From: Xiphophorus maculatus
Taxonomy: Eukaryota; Chordata; Actinopteri; Cyprinodontiformes; Poeciliidae
Assembly: GCF_002775205.1 (NCBI RefSeq)
Contig: NC_036447.1
Location: 15,172,501 to 15,236,500, forward strand
Direction of reading: 5' to 3'
Length of the DNA: 64,000 nt
In this document: piece by piece, positions 49,721-64,000 of the stretch
Layout of the letters: every line of letters starts with the position of its first letter
Position numbering within the stretch: position 1 is the stretch's first letter
The notes under the pieces: model-generated
The model's database searches: none
What the model was told of the DNA's origin: nothing
The model's input: the letters and a program-made list of their open reading frames with translations, nothing else
Program-made: the position numbers and the translations under genes

Positions 49721-50110
49721 GTTTGGGATGTTGTCTCCTGCTGCTGCCGCAACGGACTGACGCTGTGGAGGCTTGGCTCGGAGCGCCTCTCGCTGGAGCC
49801 ACGTGAAGACGGCGGGTCGGAGACCACCCACCGCACGTGCAGTCTCTTGCTTTTCGTGTATGCTCGTCTCGGGAGGGGAGCGGCGGTCCCAAACGTGGGA
49901 CTGCCCCCGGCACGCACACAGGAGTGTCAAGAGTTGCGCCTCCCTCACTGTGACGCAAAGAGATTTTCTACAGATGTTTTCGAGCACGTTGAGTGCGGGG
50001 AGAAGCGGGATGCGGCTGCTGCAGTCCCAGCAACAACAGCAGCATCAGCAGCGCCTCAGACAGATCCTCGTGGCTTAAAGCGTGCGGCAGCAGGAACATT
50101 ATTATTCCAG
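49721..50110 (-). promoter_or_regulatory. smu1: CpG-rich smu1 promoter and 5' UTR
   Basis: This is the most CG-rich stretch in the window, starting right at the smu1 start codon and extending upstream, with no TATA box. It is typical of a housekeeping promoter. Overlapping open frames in all directions are a product of the base composition. Confidence 0.6.
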
Positions 50111-50601
50111 CTCTAATCGCTCTAATGGAAAAACCCCCCATCCCTGTCCTGTACGTCACCATGCAGAGCTGGATGCACCTGTCCTTAATGAAAGGGTATT
50201 CTCTCAGTGGTTGTTTTGGTCTCATAACACACCGTGAGTTTTAAGTCTCAGTAAACTGATTACTCATCATCTAGCGGTCACTTCACCGAGAGTATTTATT
50301 CTAATCTGTTTACTTCTGCTCAGTTATATTTAATCCACAACCACTTAAAATCATGATAATATCAGGAATCAGGATCAAGGAGTTATTAAGTTATTTGAAG
50401 CTGAATCTAATGGGGGAAAGTTCCAACAAAGGTTCAAATCTCGTCCATCAGCTGTAATGTTATCTTTTAATCTAATATCCTCAGAATATCAAATATTTCA
50501 GAACAGGTCTAGCACCGACAAGTCATTTATGTCCAAGTTACTTGAAGAATAATAGCCAGTTAGTCTTTTGACCAAAGCTTACGAGCTTCGATTGATTAAG
50601 A

Positions 50602-50611
50602 TCTCGCGAGA
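50602..50611. promoter_or_regulatory. TCTCGCGAGA palindrome upstream of the perilipin gene
   Basis: An exact TCTCGCGAGA, extended by A/T to a 12-base palindrome, lies 200 bases upstream of the perilipin ATG. It is the same element as in the aptx/dnaja1 promoter. Confidence 0.6.
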
Positions 50612-50810
50612 TCAAGGGTAGACCTCGCAACAGGTGAGCACTAATTGATGACACCTGCAGGCTATTTGAGTTTGGGCCTTGATGTCAGCAGCATTTCTGA
50701 ACAATGAGCTTCTTGTTTCTTTGAACCGTTTCCCAAGCAGGTAAAGTGTTCGTAGAAAGATTCGGTTTACGTGACAACTACATTTTTTGGTGTTTGAAAA
50801 GTGCAAGAAA

Positions 50811-53800
50811 ATGCCAGTGAACAATAACAACCAGGTGAGTGCACTAAGGGAAGAAAAACACCTACGTTAATGAACTTTTTCCTGTCTAAACGTTTATGGA
50901 TGCATTAAATTTCGTTAGTAATTGTGCTGATTTTAGATTTGTCTTTTCGTTTTAATCAGAAAGTAGCACCGAATGCAGCTGCCCGGCTAGTCAAGCTGCC
51001 CGTGGTTCGCTCAGCCTGTGCCACCCTGTCGGTCCTGTACAGAGATGCTAAAAGCAGCAACCCCAGTCTGAGATCCATGTGCGAGGCGCTGGAGAGCGGT
51101 GTGACCGCCCTGAGCGCCGCGGCCTGTACCAGAGCCTCGCCGGTCATTGTTAAACTGGAGCCACAGAGTGAGTCCTACCACGACTGGTTTACTGGAAGGC
51201 TTATAATCTTTAGGTGCGCAGTGGATTAACCCTGAAGCTAGACGTATTTCTCGACAGGCTGATCTGAATATCATCGTCAAAAATTAATTTCACTACTTGA
51301 ACTGAAAAAGTGAGACTTTTAATTTATAGACTTGAAAGAATTCAAATGTTATAGCCACAAAACATCCAAATTTTAAGTTGTCTTAAGATGATATTTTTAA
51401 GACTGAAATGATGTTGTGTGAACTTATTTGGATTGTCCAGCAGAGACGCTGACATCGTCCACAAGGAGTAGGCCACAAAAGTCAAAGCTGAATAAAGCTG
51501 GCTGCCCAGTTTTGTCTAAGAGTATTAATAGAAAGCTGAGTGGAATGAAACCCTAGAAAAATGTGCAGAAGGTTTTAATTTTCACATACTTTAATCCTGA
51601 AATAAAAGGGATTGAGAGGGGAGTTCCTTTTGTGCTTCATTTATTACCCATGGAGGCAACCATTTTAAAGATCACCCTAGCCGCGATGCACATAAACAGA
51701 TTTAAAATATTATTCTGTGTCCTCATGAGACTCACCAATCACCAGCGTTGGGCTGGATTCATAACTCGAAAGCATAATGTTTACTAATGCTAGATGATTG
51801 GTTTGAGTCAAATATTGTTAACCAAAAGTTGTTTTTTCTCTGTTCAAGTTTTGTACTTTGAAGCCGTGCAGTAGCAGTGTATCATGACCAAGCAGTAAAT
51901 GTAAATTTTCTAGAGAAATGCTGGGTGTTGTCTTTAAAGCACTTGTTTCTTTTCAGTCTCCATTGCAAACAATTTTGCCTGCAAGGGCCTTGACTGGTTG
52001 GAGATGTCATTCCCTGTTCTTCTGTCCCCGCCAGATCAGGTACTTATTTAAATGATTGGCCTGGTTCTTCTGAAAGAGTGATCATTATAATGAGTTTGAC
52101 TCAATCACACAGGTTGTTGCTGCTGCCAAGAGCAAGGTAAACGAGATTAGAGATGTGGTGTGCCTTGCTGCCGGTGGGACAGTTGTGACAGTGCAACACA
52201 CTGTCACATGGGTGATCAGCAGACTGCACCAGGCAGACAACAATGAGAACCAGTCAATGGTGGAGAGAGCCATCAGCATGGCCAGTATGGGACTGGACTC
52301 AGCTCTGACTATGTCGGAGGCTTTGGTGGACCAGGTGCTCCCACTGCCAGAAGAGAAGAGAATAGGCAAGTATCAGAGTCTCCTGAGTGGCAAGTCTTTC
52401 TCACTTCATTGCCTGCTTTTGCTTTTTTGTCCACAGAAAAAGAAGCCCACATGGAGGGTTTTGAGGCTTCTGTCCGTTCAGGAAGTTACTCTGGGCGCAT
52501 GATGAAAATCACTGCTAAAGTGTGTTGGAGGACCTACCAAATGGTTGGCTCAAAAATCCACTTTGTTCAGGTGTGCTGTGAGTACAGTTTGATCAGGAAA
52601 GATGTTTGAGTTTTATAAAAGTTAAATATTGGAAAAGGCCTATCCTATTGTGAATCTTTCTAACTCTTGATCGTTTGCTTATTTTATCACAAAGACATTT
52701 TTATGAAATACTTTATTACTTTAGGGAAGGGATCAGTCCTTGAGTACTGCAACTTTTGGGTGCATCTCTGCTCCTACACAACTCGATTATCTCCTTGGGA
52801 TCTTGACGAGTTTTGTAAAGGTCATTTGATTTAGGTGTCTGAGTAGAAATGCATTCAAAAGTTGTAGGATAATGGCCCTCAAGCAATGAAGTTGCAGAGC
52901 AACTTGAGTTTTGAATCCCCAGAGTTCCTATTGGTGTCTTAGCTTCTGAGGTTCTGTCCTTGATGTCCAGTTGGTTTAGGAGGAGAGCAATGTTAGCAGG
53001 TTCGCAGCAGTGCATACTCCTTCTGCTTGAACAATGCTTTGTGGATTATTGAAGGCGCAGGTGTCAAACTTGTCCTCAAGGGCCGGTGTCCTGCAGTTTT
53101 TAGATGTGCCACAGGTACAAAACACCAGAATGAAATGGCTTAATTACCACCTCCTTGTGTAGATAAGTTCTCCAGAGCCTGGCTAATGACCTAATTATTC
53201 TATTCAGGTGTGTTGCAGCAGAGGCGCATCTAAAAGTTGTAGGACAACGGCCCTTGAGGACCAGAGTTTGACACCCCTGATCTAAGGCTTGGTATATAAC
53301 TAACAAACCCTACCTGACCTGTCTAGACGGTTTTGTTCACTAATTTTCTTGAACAAACCTCAGAGGCCTTCACCACAGGGCTGCATCTATGCCGAGATTA
53401 AATGATACACAAGCAAATTGTTTTCCCATTTCAAGGCAATTGCCTGCACCTAATTTTTAGATTAGAGAGTGGAACCCAAATATTCTTTGGAATACCAAAG
53501 CAATACCTGTACATGACACAATCAGCATTCCCACTGTGGCTGCTTAATTTATTCACCATTCAACAGATCACAAAGAGACCCACCACTCTGGTTCAGGACC
53601 TTCAGATGAGCTGTCAGACTCTGGTGTGGAGCCTTCACGGGTTACCCCAATACTTTCAGCATCAGGTGGTTTCTGTGTTTCTCTTCTTCAACCAGATGTG
53701 CAACTTGGGCAGTTCATCATCCCATCAGGAACATACTCGAGACAGAAGTCACTTCAGTGCTGCTGAAGGTTCACCACTCTCCAAGGAACTGGGCCGCTCA

Positions 53801-53890
53801 CAGAGTACCCCAGCTTTAATGAGAATGAGATCCACCAAGTCATCTGTGTTTGAGAACGGCTGTATTGTGAAAGGATGTGTTCGTCGTTAG
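50811..53890 (+). CDS. plin2: Perilipin, plin2-like, reduced form
   Basis: This is a lipid-droplet coat protein of the PAT/perilipin family. Exons are 50811-50834 (MPVNNNNQ), 50960-51167, 51957-52039, 52113-52365, 52437-52570 and 53567-53890, giving about 341 residues. The PAT domain shows ARLVKLPVVRSACATLSVLY and PVIVKLEPQISIANNFACKG, closely following human PLIN2 (LEPQIAVANTYACKGLD). KEAHMEGFEASVRSGSYSGR matches the segment after the 11-mer region. The donor at 52365 is ATAG|GCAAGT, a GC-AG intron, supported by the exact frame join to EKEAHMEGF. The exon encoding the four-helix segment of PLIN2 between HFVQ and ITKRPTTL was not found. The C terminus ends CIVKGCVRR rather than in the usual bundle. 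PLIN2 is near RPS6 and ACER2 in human, supporting plin2; the fish-specific plin6 is an alternative. Confidence 0.8.
52737..52905. mobile_element. Old hAT-like short element in the perilipin intron
   Basis: A diverged copy of the element at 53058. It shares ttgagtactgcaacttttgg, ggtgtctgagtagaaatgca and aaaagttgtaggataatggc in the same layout. Confidence 0.55.
53058..53279. mobile_element. hAT-like short non-autonomous element with terminal inverted repeats
   Basis: The left end reads CAGGTGTCAAACTTGTCCTC and the right end is the reverse complement of CAGGGGTGTCAAACTCTGGT. Both run into GGCC-containing arms (aagggccggtgtcctgcag and acggcccttgagga). The form is a common fish short element. An eight-base target duplication could not be confirmed. 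Confidence 0.7.
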
Positions 53891-55101
53891 TTTTGACTTT
53901 TTGATTCTGGATTTAAACAATATGTCAATGTATTAAAAGATTTGAAGCTTCATAAAACTTGATTCTTGTTTCTGTAGTTCATGTTTTATGTCCAAAGATG
54001 CACCTGTCACAAAAATAAATTGAACTTGTGTTAAAGTCTAGCTTCCTTAAAGGGTTAGTCTGAAAATTAAGTATTTCTGAGTGTTTATCAGAATAAAATC
54101 GATAAACTGTGGAGTGGTGGGAGAACAAGAATTTCCAAAATTAGGTTACTGTCAGATTTGTAGTTTTGTGAAAGACTTAACATAACCTTGATTTCTAAGC
54201 TGGTACTATTTAGGGGTGGGTATTGTAAAAATCTTAAGTCCAATTAACATTTAAGAACTTTTAGTCTGTTGGCACAAATTTGAAAATCAAATCCAGTTTA
54301 GTGATTTATCACTCATGCTGAAAAGTGCACTTAAAATTCTTTGTGGGGCTATCTTTGCCAAAGACTAATGTACCACACTAAGGTACATGTAATGTTTATG
54401 GTACAGAATCAATGTTGGCATCCCACATGCAATGGCTAAACCTTCAAAGATGTTCAAACACCTTTGCAGAAGAACAGCAACTTTCATCCCTAAGGTTTAG
54501 GGCTGAAAAGTGATTAATTGGAGAATTCAGACTCAAACAGGCCTGTTCCTGATTACCTTCAGCAAAACTATCCAATTAAAGTCTGATTAGCTCTATAGTG
54601 CACTGATAAAGGACCAACCCTTTCACTTACCATCTTTTTAAAGCTGCAGATGCATACTTTACTACAAATGATCAAGTGTAAACTAAATACTTAAAAGGGG
54701 AACCAAATTTTTATTTTTGCCATTTACTGTATGAAATAAGCTTAAATGGTAAGAATGTGTCCTTTAACCAGTTATAATACTCAATTACCAAATTAATTGT
54801 TGCTGCAGCCCTACTAAGGTTGTGCTTAATTTAATGGAATAAGCTGAAGAGCTACAGCACTGTTTCAAACGTGACAATGGAGATTGCAACACCGAGGAAC
54901 TCTTAGAAATTCTGTTTATGTTGCACCAAGGGCCAGTAAGGCTCAACTAGTTTATAATCAAATGTAGAGATACTTGTAATCAAAGACTCAGTTTTCATAG
55001 AATCTCAATGTATAAATCTGGCATTTTCTATCAAGATACCATGTGCAACACAAATCACAGCAGTTATTCAGCAAAACGTTACTTTATTTCATTTGAGGAT
55101 T
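53891..55101. other. 3' UTRs of the perilipin and rps6, and spacer
   Basis: AATAAA on the plus strand at 54014-54019 probably ends the perilipin transcript. AATAAA on the minus strand (tttatt at 55083-55088) is only about 15 bases beyond the rps6 stop, giving the very short 3' UTR typical of ribosomal protein genes. No gene is seen between them. Confidence 0.6.
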
Positions 55102-59211
<4,110 letters not shown>

Positions 59212-59300
59212 TTTGCCAAACCGACCCAACGACGGTCCGCCAGGGGAAAGAGGCAGGATATCCGCTCCGTGATCTCACATAGAACAAAGTAATCTCGCGA
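59212..59300 (-). promoter_or_regulatory. rps6: rps6 promoter and 5' TOP leader
   Basis: On the minus strand CCTCTTTCCCCTGGCGG starting at 59253 is a 5' terminal oligopyrimidine start like that of human RPS6. This makes translation subject to mTOR/LARP1 control by family knowledge. A near-palindromic ATCTCGCGAT lies just upstream at 59292-59301. Confidence 0.65.
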
Positions 59301-59301
59301 T

Positions 59302-60610
59302 AGCTAGATCGCAGTCATGAACCACCCTGCTAACAAGTCAACAAAGTAAATTGAAATAAAATAAAGTCATTTTATGTTATTTTTTACTATTTATCATCAA
59401 TAGACGTCAGTCTTAGAAAACGACAAGCGTTTAACATTTAAACCTACATAATCTGAGGTGTAATGCTGCTCTGTAGCGACACATTAACACATATTAAAGT
59501 ACAGGCAACATTAAAATCATACAACGTTATATGGTTCGTCACTTTTCTCTTTACCTTTTAATAAATTATTGACACATTTATTTAATAATAGGTTTTATTT
59601 ATTTATTTGTTTTCATCATATTTCAACCTTATATTTTACTTTTGTGAAACACTTGATATGCAATATGAAGAAAAAATATGTTTTTCGAAGTGCAGTTGAA
59701 GTAAAAAAAAAAATGTTTGTGTGCACAAAACTTTGCAATTAAAGCCGATTTTGATTTGTTACCAATATGTCTACTTAGTTATATGAGTTTATATTAGTAT
59801 ATAAATATTTACTTTTGACCCTCAAAATTAATTTAAAAAATAATGATGAAAATACTAAGATAAAAATTTGTTTCAATATTTTCTGTTTTTATTCATAATG
59901 ATTACTTTAGCATTCATTACTATTCTCAGTATTTGCAAGAATATAATGCTACAAACAATATTGACCACTGCAGGGCGCCAGAGAGTAGATTAGCTCATGA
60001 CATTATAGCCTATAGAAGTTGGAAAGTATTCCAATTAATAAAATTAACTTAAAATGGTTGCAAATGTTTAAAAGGGGATGTGAAATGCTTGAAAGGGCTC
60101 AGACTTTCTTCATTTGGCTCTCCACTGGGATCAGTGGTCACAATATCTCTCAACCAGTGATGTCAGTAAGACTGACATCACTGGTAATGTGACATTATTT
60201 TCTTCATTGTAGAAATGTAATGGAGATATAATGGCGTCTGGAGCTAGCAGTTGATCGATTATGGATATACTACAATCAAGCTGAGGATTGTCTGACTCCC
60301 TATACACACAGAAAATGTACATTTTAACACTATTTGTGGCTTATGATGGCATAAAAATATAATAAATAAGCTCTATGCTTGCCTATGTTCTGTATTGTTC
60401 AATAGACTAAGAGACTGCTATAGGATTTTTTCCTCTACATGTATGGGAAGCACTGTGATGCCACGACGCTGCGACATATTTCAGGATAATAGCTGACCGC
60501 TGACAGAAAGTTCTTAACACTGAACTGTTGTCTTGCATGTCAATACACAATTTGATCACTATGTTGTTTTATGCAACCACTGATCCTATTTAAGTAACCT
60601 GGTTCTCTCA
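59302..60610. other. Intergenic AT-rich DNA, no gene recognised
   Basis: No exon was identified. A perfect 14-bp inverted repeat with a 3-base loop (CCAGTGATGTCAGT, AAG, complement) occupies 60154-60184. Confidence 0.6.
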
Positions 60611-60728
60611 TCCATCCTGGTTCCCTCTCTCCATCATCCATCCATCCATCCTGGTTCCCTCTCTCCATCATCCATCCATCCATCCTGGTTCCCTCTCTCC
60701 ATCATCCATCCATCCATCCTGGTTCCCT
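60611..60728. repeat. 34-bp minisatellite, about 3.4 copies
   Basis: The unit CTGGTTCCCTCTCTCCATCA plus three CCAT-like units recurs at exact 34-base intervals (CTGG at 60617, 60651, 60685 and 60719). The copies are nearly identical, so it is young. Confidence 0.95.
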
Positions 60729-60889
60729 TCCATTCCTAGGAATTATGTGACCATTTTGATTTCTTTACAGGGATTTTTTTCACAATCTGTTGAAATAAAA
60801 ATGAATACAGTAATACCGGAAAATCCTGGGAGTTTGTCTTTGAATGTGAAGGTTCGACTTGAAGATTCATTTGAGATGACAGAAAAAGA

Positions 60890-61250
60890 GACAATATTAA
60901 ACATCAGGAAAAATGTTTTCTCCAATGTTTAAAGTTGTCCAGGATGTTTATGTCCCCAATTATTTCTTTTATCTCCAGTGCTTAACATTGTCTATGATTT
61001 TTAAGGTTAAATTGTCATTATTGCTATATTTACTGTATCTGGAATGATTTGCTTTATCTCCACTGTTTAACGTAAAAGGGAACTTTTCTGGAGATGAAAT
61101 TTAACATCTGCTAAACATTGGCAATAATGTTAAACATCAAGGAAAACGTTAAGCATTAGCCTATCCTTGATTAAATAAAAAAAACCGGGGACAACGTTAA
61201 ATATCCTGGATATTAAATGTGAGATAAAGTTAAACATTAAACAGCCACGA
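60890..61250. repeat. Degenerate internally repetitive segment (TTAAACAT...GGAAAA)
   Basis: TTAAACAT-like motifs followed by GGAAAA-like motifs recur in both orientations (for example attaaacatcaggaaaaatg and gttaaacatcaaggaaaacg). This suggests a decayed tandem array or the inside of a transposon. Confidence 0.4.
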
Positions 61251-61303
61251 TAACACTCAGAGAGAGAGAGAGACAGAGAGAGAGAGAGAGTGAGAGAGTG
61301 TGT

Positions 61304-61334
<31 letters not shown>

Positions 61335-61341
61335 GGGGGGG
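61251..61341. repeat. (GA)n-(GT)n-G24 simple-sequence block
   Basis: A GA tract passes into a GT tract and then 24 consecutive G (61318-61341). The G run could form a quadruplex and is prone to sequencing or assembly length error. A run of about 28 T follows at 61575-61602. Confidence 0.95.
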
Positions 61342-61574
61342 TGTACTGGTGAGGATTTCGGCCATTGACAGAATTATTATAAAACAGGATTTTTTTTCCT
61401 AGTAGCTTTAATCATCTTTCGTAATTTACAAGCGATTTTACATAAGGATGACAAATTGATCAGTTTCACAGCTGTAGCGGAAGATTGAATTTATTAATGA
61501 CGAACCATAATTAATTAATAAATTATAAGTTATTACGATAGCAACTTACTAAATAAACCATATGCTTTTCTATG

Positions 61575-61611
<37 letters not shown>

Positions 61612-61639
61612 CAATCATAAGTGTTAAGAAAACACCAAA

Positions 61640-61995
61640 CACTTCCGGTTTTAGCGGAGAAGGAAGCAGGGCGGAGTGAGTCCTCTTGCACAGTGTGAAC
61701 ACTCTTTGAGGCCAGAGTGAGCAGCTGTCAGAGGACGGGGCAGAGCGTCACGAAGAGCAGAGAAGAGGCTTTGTGGAAGGAAGGACTGAGTGAAAATGCA
61801 GCACTGGAGCGAGTCCCGACATCAACACTTGTCCACAGTCCGACTCAGGATCCAGACTTTAAACTGCTAGCGTGTAGCCACCGAGCTGGCTCATTCCACT
61901 GACTTTCCCCCGGTTGTTGTTTTGTTTTGCTCTAATCTGCTGGAGGACCACAGACTGCACAGCGTTGCTGTCCACTCTACAGGACTAGTCCAGAC
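61640..61995 (+). promoter_or_regulatory. acer2: acer2 promoter and 5' UTR
   Basis: A TATA-less, GC-richer stretch after the AT-rich spacer, with several stop-containing frames, leading to the ATG at 61996. The transcription start is inferred to be near 61680. Confidence 0.5.
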
Positions 61996-64000
61996 ATGAG
62001 CAACGTTAACCCGATTTTCTGGGACCAGTTGCAGGCTGGCAGCTCCGATGTCGACTGGTGTGAAGGAAATTACCTCATCTACCCCAGCATCGCTGAATTT
62101 TACAACACGGTCGGTATGAAGTCTCTGTCGAGTAAACAGCGTTTTGCATAATGCAGTTTTGTTTACAGTCGGGGCTGCTCTGCTTTCGTTTCGCTCTGTC
62201 ATAAACTGCATTCTAACACTTCATCAACACACCACCGTGTTATCAATAATTAAGGCTCCTATGAGTTAAGGAGACTTTTCAAAAGTTAATCTGCTTTAAA
62301 TATTCTCCTCTCCAGTTCAGCTGCGCTCAAGGACCCAGTGGGCAACATGTTGATTTGATGCCATGGTGTCGTTTCCTCAAAGCGTTGTTATTTCATTTCA
62401 GATCAGCAACATCTTGTTCTTTGTTTTGCCTCCTATACTGATGTTCCTGTTCCGTGAATATGCCCAGCACTTCAACAGCGGGATCTACCTCATCTGGATT
62501 CTGCTGGTGGTGGTCGGTAAGTTAATGACCTCCTCTACTTCATAGTGAGGATGAGCAGCCCAGTCAGCTTCAATGCTTTTTTTTTTTTTTTTAAAAGAAA
62601 ATTAGCAAATAGCTTTTATTTGTGGGTACAAACAGAAACCACAGGTGGAAAAAAGCAGCTTCTTCTCTGTTATTCTTATCTGGTAGGCTGCTGAAAAGTC
62701 TTTTGGAATATGCAGAGTTATCTGCTTAGTCTGCCTCAGTGTCCTCTGTGTGCCGATGTAACCTCAGACTGGCAGGATACAAGTTGAGATCAGAACCCAC
62801 ATCCCAGGGTGGGGGCATTTCCACCATCTGCTCCTTGATTAATCTTGTCTTCTTTGTTACTCAAAAATCATTTTGTAAACGCAGGGAAGCCTTGATAATG
62901 TAGCTGTGCTACAAACTATGCCGTGATACTCAGTCACTCTTTTATGTTTGGTTCTGGTGGTGTGTGTGTGTTTCTCTAGATGATCTTCTTAAATCCAATT
63001 ATTTAAAAATGTAAGCTGGACAAAATACTGAATTGCAATATCCATGTACGCTATATTACAATTTGAAATGCCTGCGTGGATAGTATGTTTCTTGGAAATT
63101 TAGCATTTTAATAATAAACCTGACTTCCTTAATGAACTTTCACTGACTCTGGTGTTCATGTATATTTTTAATGAATAAAGCTCACAAAAAATAATTGGGG
63201 GCATGATATAATTGTTAATTTTCAAAAATGAACAATTAAGATCAGAGTTCAGCACAAATTTATAAAAAAAACACTTGATGAACATACTGATCTTTGTCCA
63301 GTGGTCTGAGGTCCTGCTACCTACTAACACAGATGAAGACAAAAGGAAATGTGACTTTAGATGTGATTACTGCTGCAATCTACATGATTAACAATTCTAC
63401 TCAGTGTTTCTGTGGGATTTTTTTTCTCACAGTCTGAGGTCACCTCTCAGGAACTGGTGAGGGGAGGGCTGGGTGGTTCTGGTTATCTTTGCTGACTATG
63501 CAACCTGCGTGTTTTCAAACAGCGCTGAGAGAACAAGGCACCCCACTCACACACAACGGCTCCATTCACTGCTGTGATCTATAAATCAGACATTCATTTT
63601 AACAATATTTGCTTAAAAATGAAGCTATGATCTACTAACTTGATATTTTAATCATATTGATTTCCTTTTCAGAACAAGACGTGCAATTAAAAAAACATTT
63701 GTAAATGTTTATACTTCCAACTACATTATTTTTAACCCTCCTCTTCTGCAGTTTATTAGAGCCACTTTGTATAATTTATAGTGTTTTAGAGACTACATTT
63801 TTCAGCTCATTTGTAAACAATTTGCCTTACAGCTAAAGGAAAAAGAAGAGACCAGGAGGCATTTGGTTCCATTTTTCAGAAACAGGGCAGATTCATAGGC
63901 TAATAGCAAGCAGAATTTAAGATTTTTTAGTCACTCTTTTTATTTCAGTGTGTAGTATTATTATTAGTATTATAAATAATATAAAATAAATAATAAGGGC
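61996..64000 (+). CDS. acer2: Alkaline ceramidase 2, first two coding exons (gene continues off the right edge)
   Basis: ACER2 is a multi-pass Golgi enzyme that hydrolyses ceramide to sphingosine and fatty acid. Coding exon 1 is 61996-62109 and starts [20 protein letters not shown], followed by [18 protein letters not shown]. Exon 2 is 62402-62516 and contains [20 protein letters not shown] and [15 protein letters not shown], the first membrane segment, with a phase-1 donor at 62516. Both match human ACER2 closely ([35 protein letters not shown]). The next exon, expected to begin GSVYFHATL, is not in the window, so 62517-64000 is intron 2, AT-rich with no other gene seen. The catalytic metal-binding residues lie beyond the window. 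Confidence 0.94.

Noticed and set aside
49685-50116. A 143-codon frame on the plus strand, with several overlapping frames on both strands.
   Set aside because: It lies across the CpG-rich smu1 promoter and 5' UTR. Frames are open in all directions because of base composition, and no domain or splice context supports a gene.
60611-60728. A regularly spaced repeat that might suggest a CRISPR array.
   Set aside because: Units are directly adjacent 34-bp tandem copies with no unique spacers, and the genome is vertebrate. It is a minisatellite.

Overview
The window is nuclear DNA of a ray-finned fish, almost certainly a teleost and probably a percomorph. The evidence is vertebrate genes with many small exons, short introns, an AT-rich background, abundant decayed Tc1-like transposons, and secretory calcium-binding phosphoprotein (SCPP) genes next to sparcl1. 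Exon limits below come from reading splice sites and reading-frame phase by eye. The exon sets given for sparcl1, aptx, dnaja1, smu1 and rps6 join into full open frames of 642, 333, 407, about 509 and 249 codons.

Left third (1-23 kb), mineralised-tissue cluster. Three Pro/Gln-rich SCPP genes lie on the minus strand: an odam-like gene cut by the left edge (1-944), an eight-exon gene with a tandem APFQ repeat (3600-4820), and a gene whose whole 217-codon frame is a single exon (6843-7496). Next is sparcl1 on the minus strand (9326-14505), the kind of gene from which SCPPs are thought to descend. About 5 kb further on, an acidic Ser/Asp-rich SCPP of the scpp1/starmaker type reads the opposite way (19628-23049). 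These products are secreted and are expected in tooth, scale, bone or otolith matrix.

Middle (23.8-50 kb), housekeeping block. A tRNA-Ile(AAT) stands alone at 23881. Aprataxin (minus) and dnaja1 (plus) then share a head-to-head promoter carrying a TCTCGCGAGA palindrome and a three-unit heat-shock element. smu1 (minus) follows; it is a rather divergent copy. aptx-dnaja1-smu1 is also a neighbour set in human 9p21.

Right (50.8-64 kb). A short perilipin of plin2 type (plus) is followed by rps6 (minus), which carries two related H/ACA-like elements in its introns, and by the first two coding exons of acer2 (plus, continuing off the right edge). PLIN2, RPS6 and ACER2 are also near each other on human 9p22. 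The window therefore joins human 4q-type content (SCPP/SPARCL1) to human 9p-type content, with the junction between 23.05 and 25.1 kb.

Repeats are mostly Tc1-like ends and fragments, one PIF/Harbinger-type element of about 1.4 kb in a dnaja1 intron, hAT-like short elements in the perilipin intron, microsatellites, a 34-bp minisatellite, a run of 24 G, and an unusual number of perfect short-loop inverted repeats. I saw no LTR retrovirus, Polinton, CRISPR array or prokaryotic-type operon. The best candidates for something undescribed are the single-exon SCPP, the rps6 intronic RNA pair, the reduced perilipin and the exon-like pair between dnaja1 and smu1.
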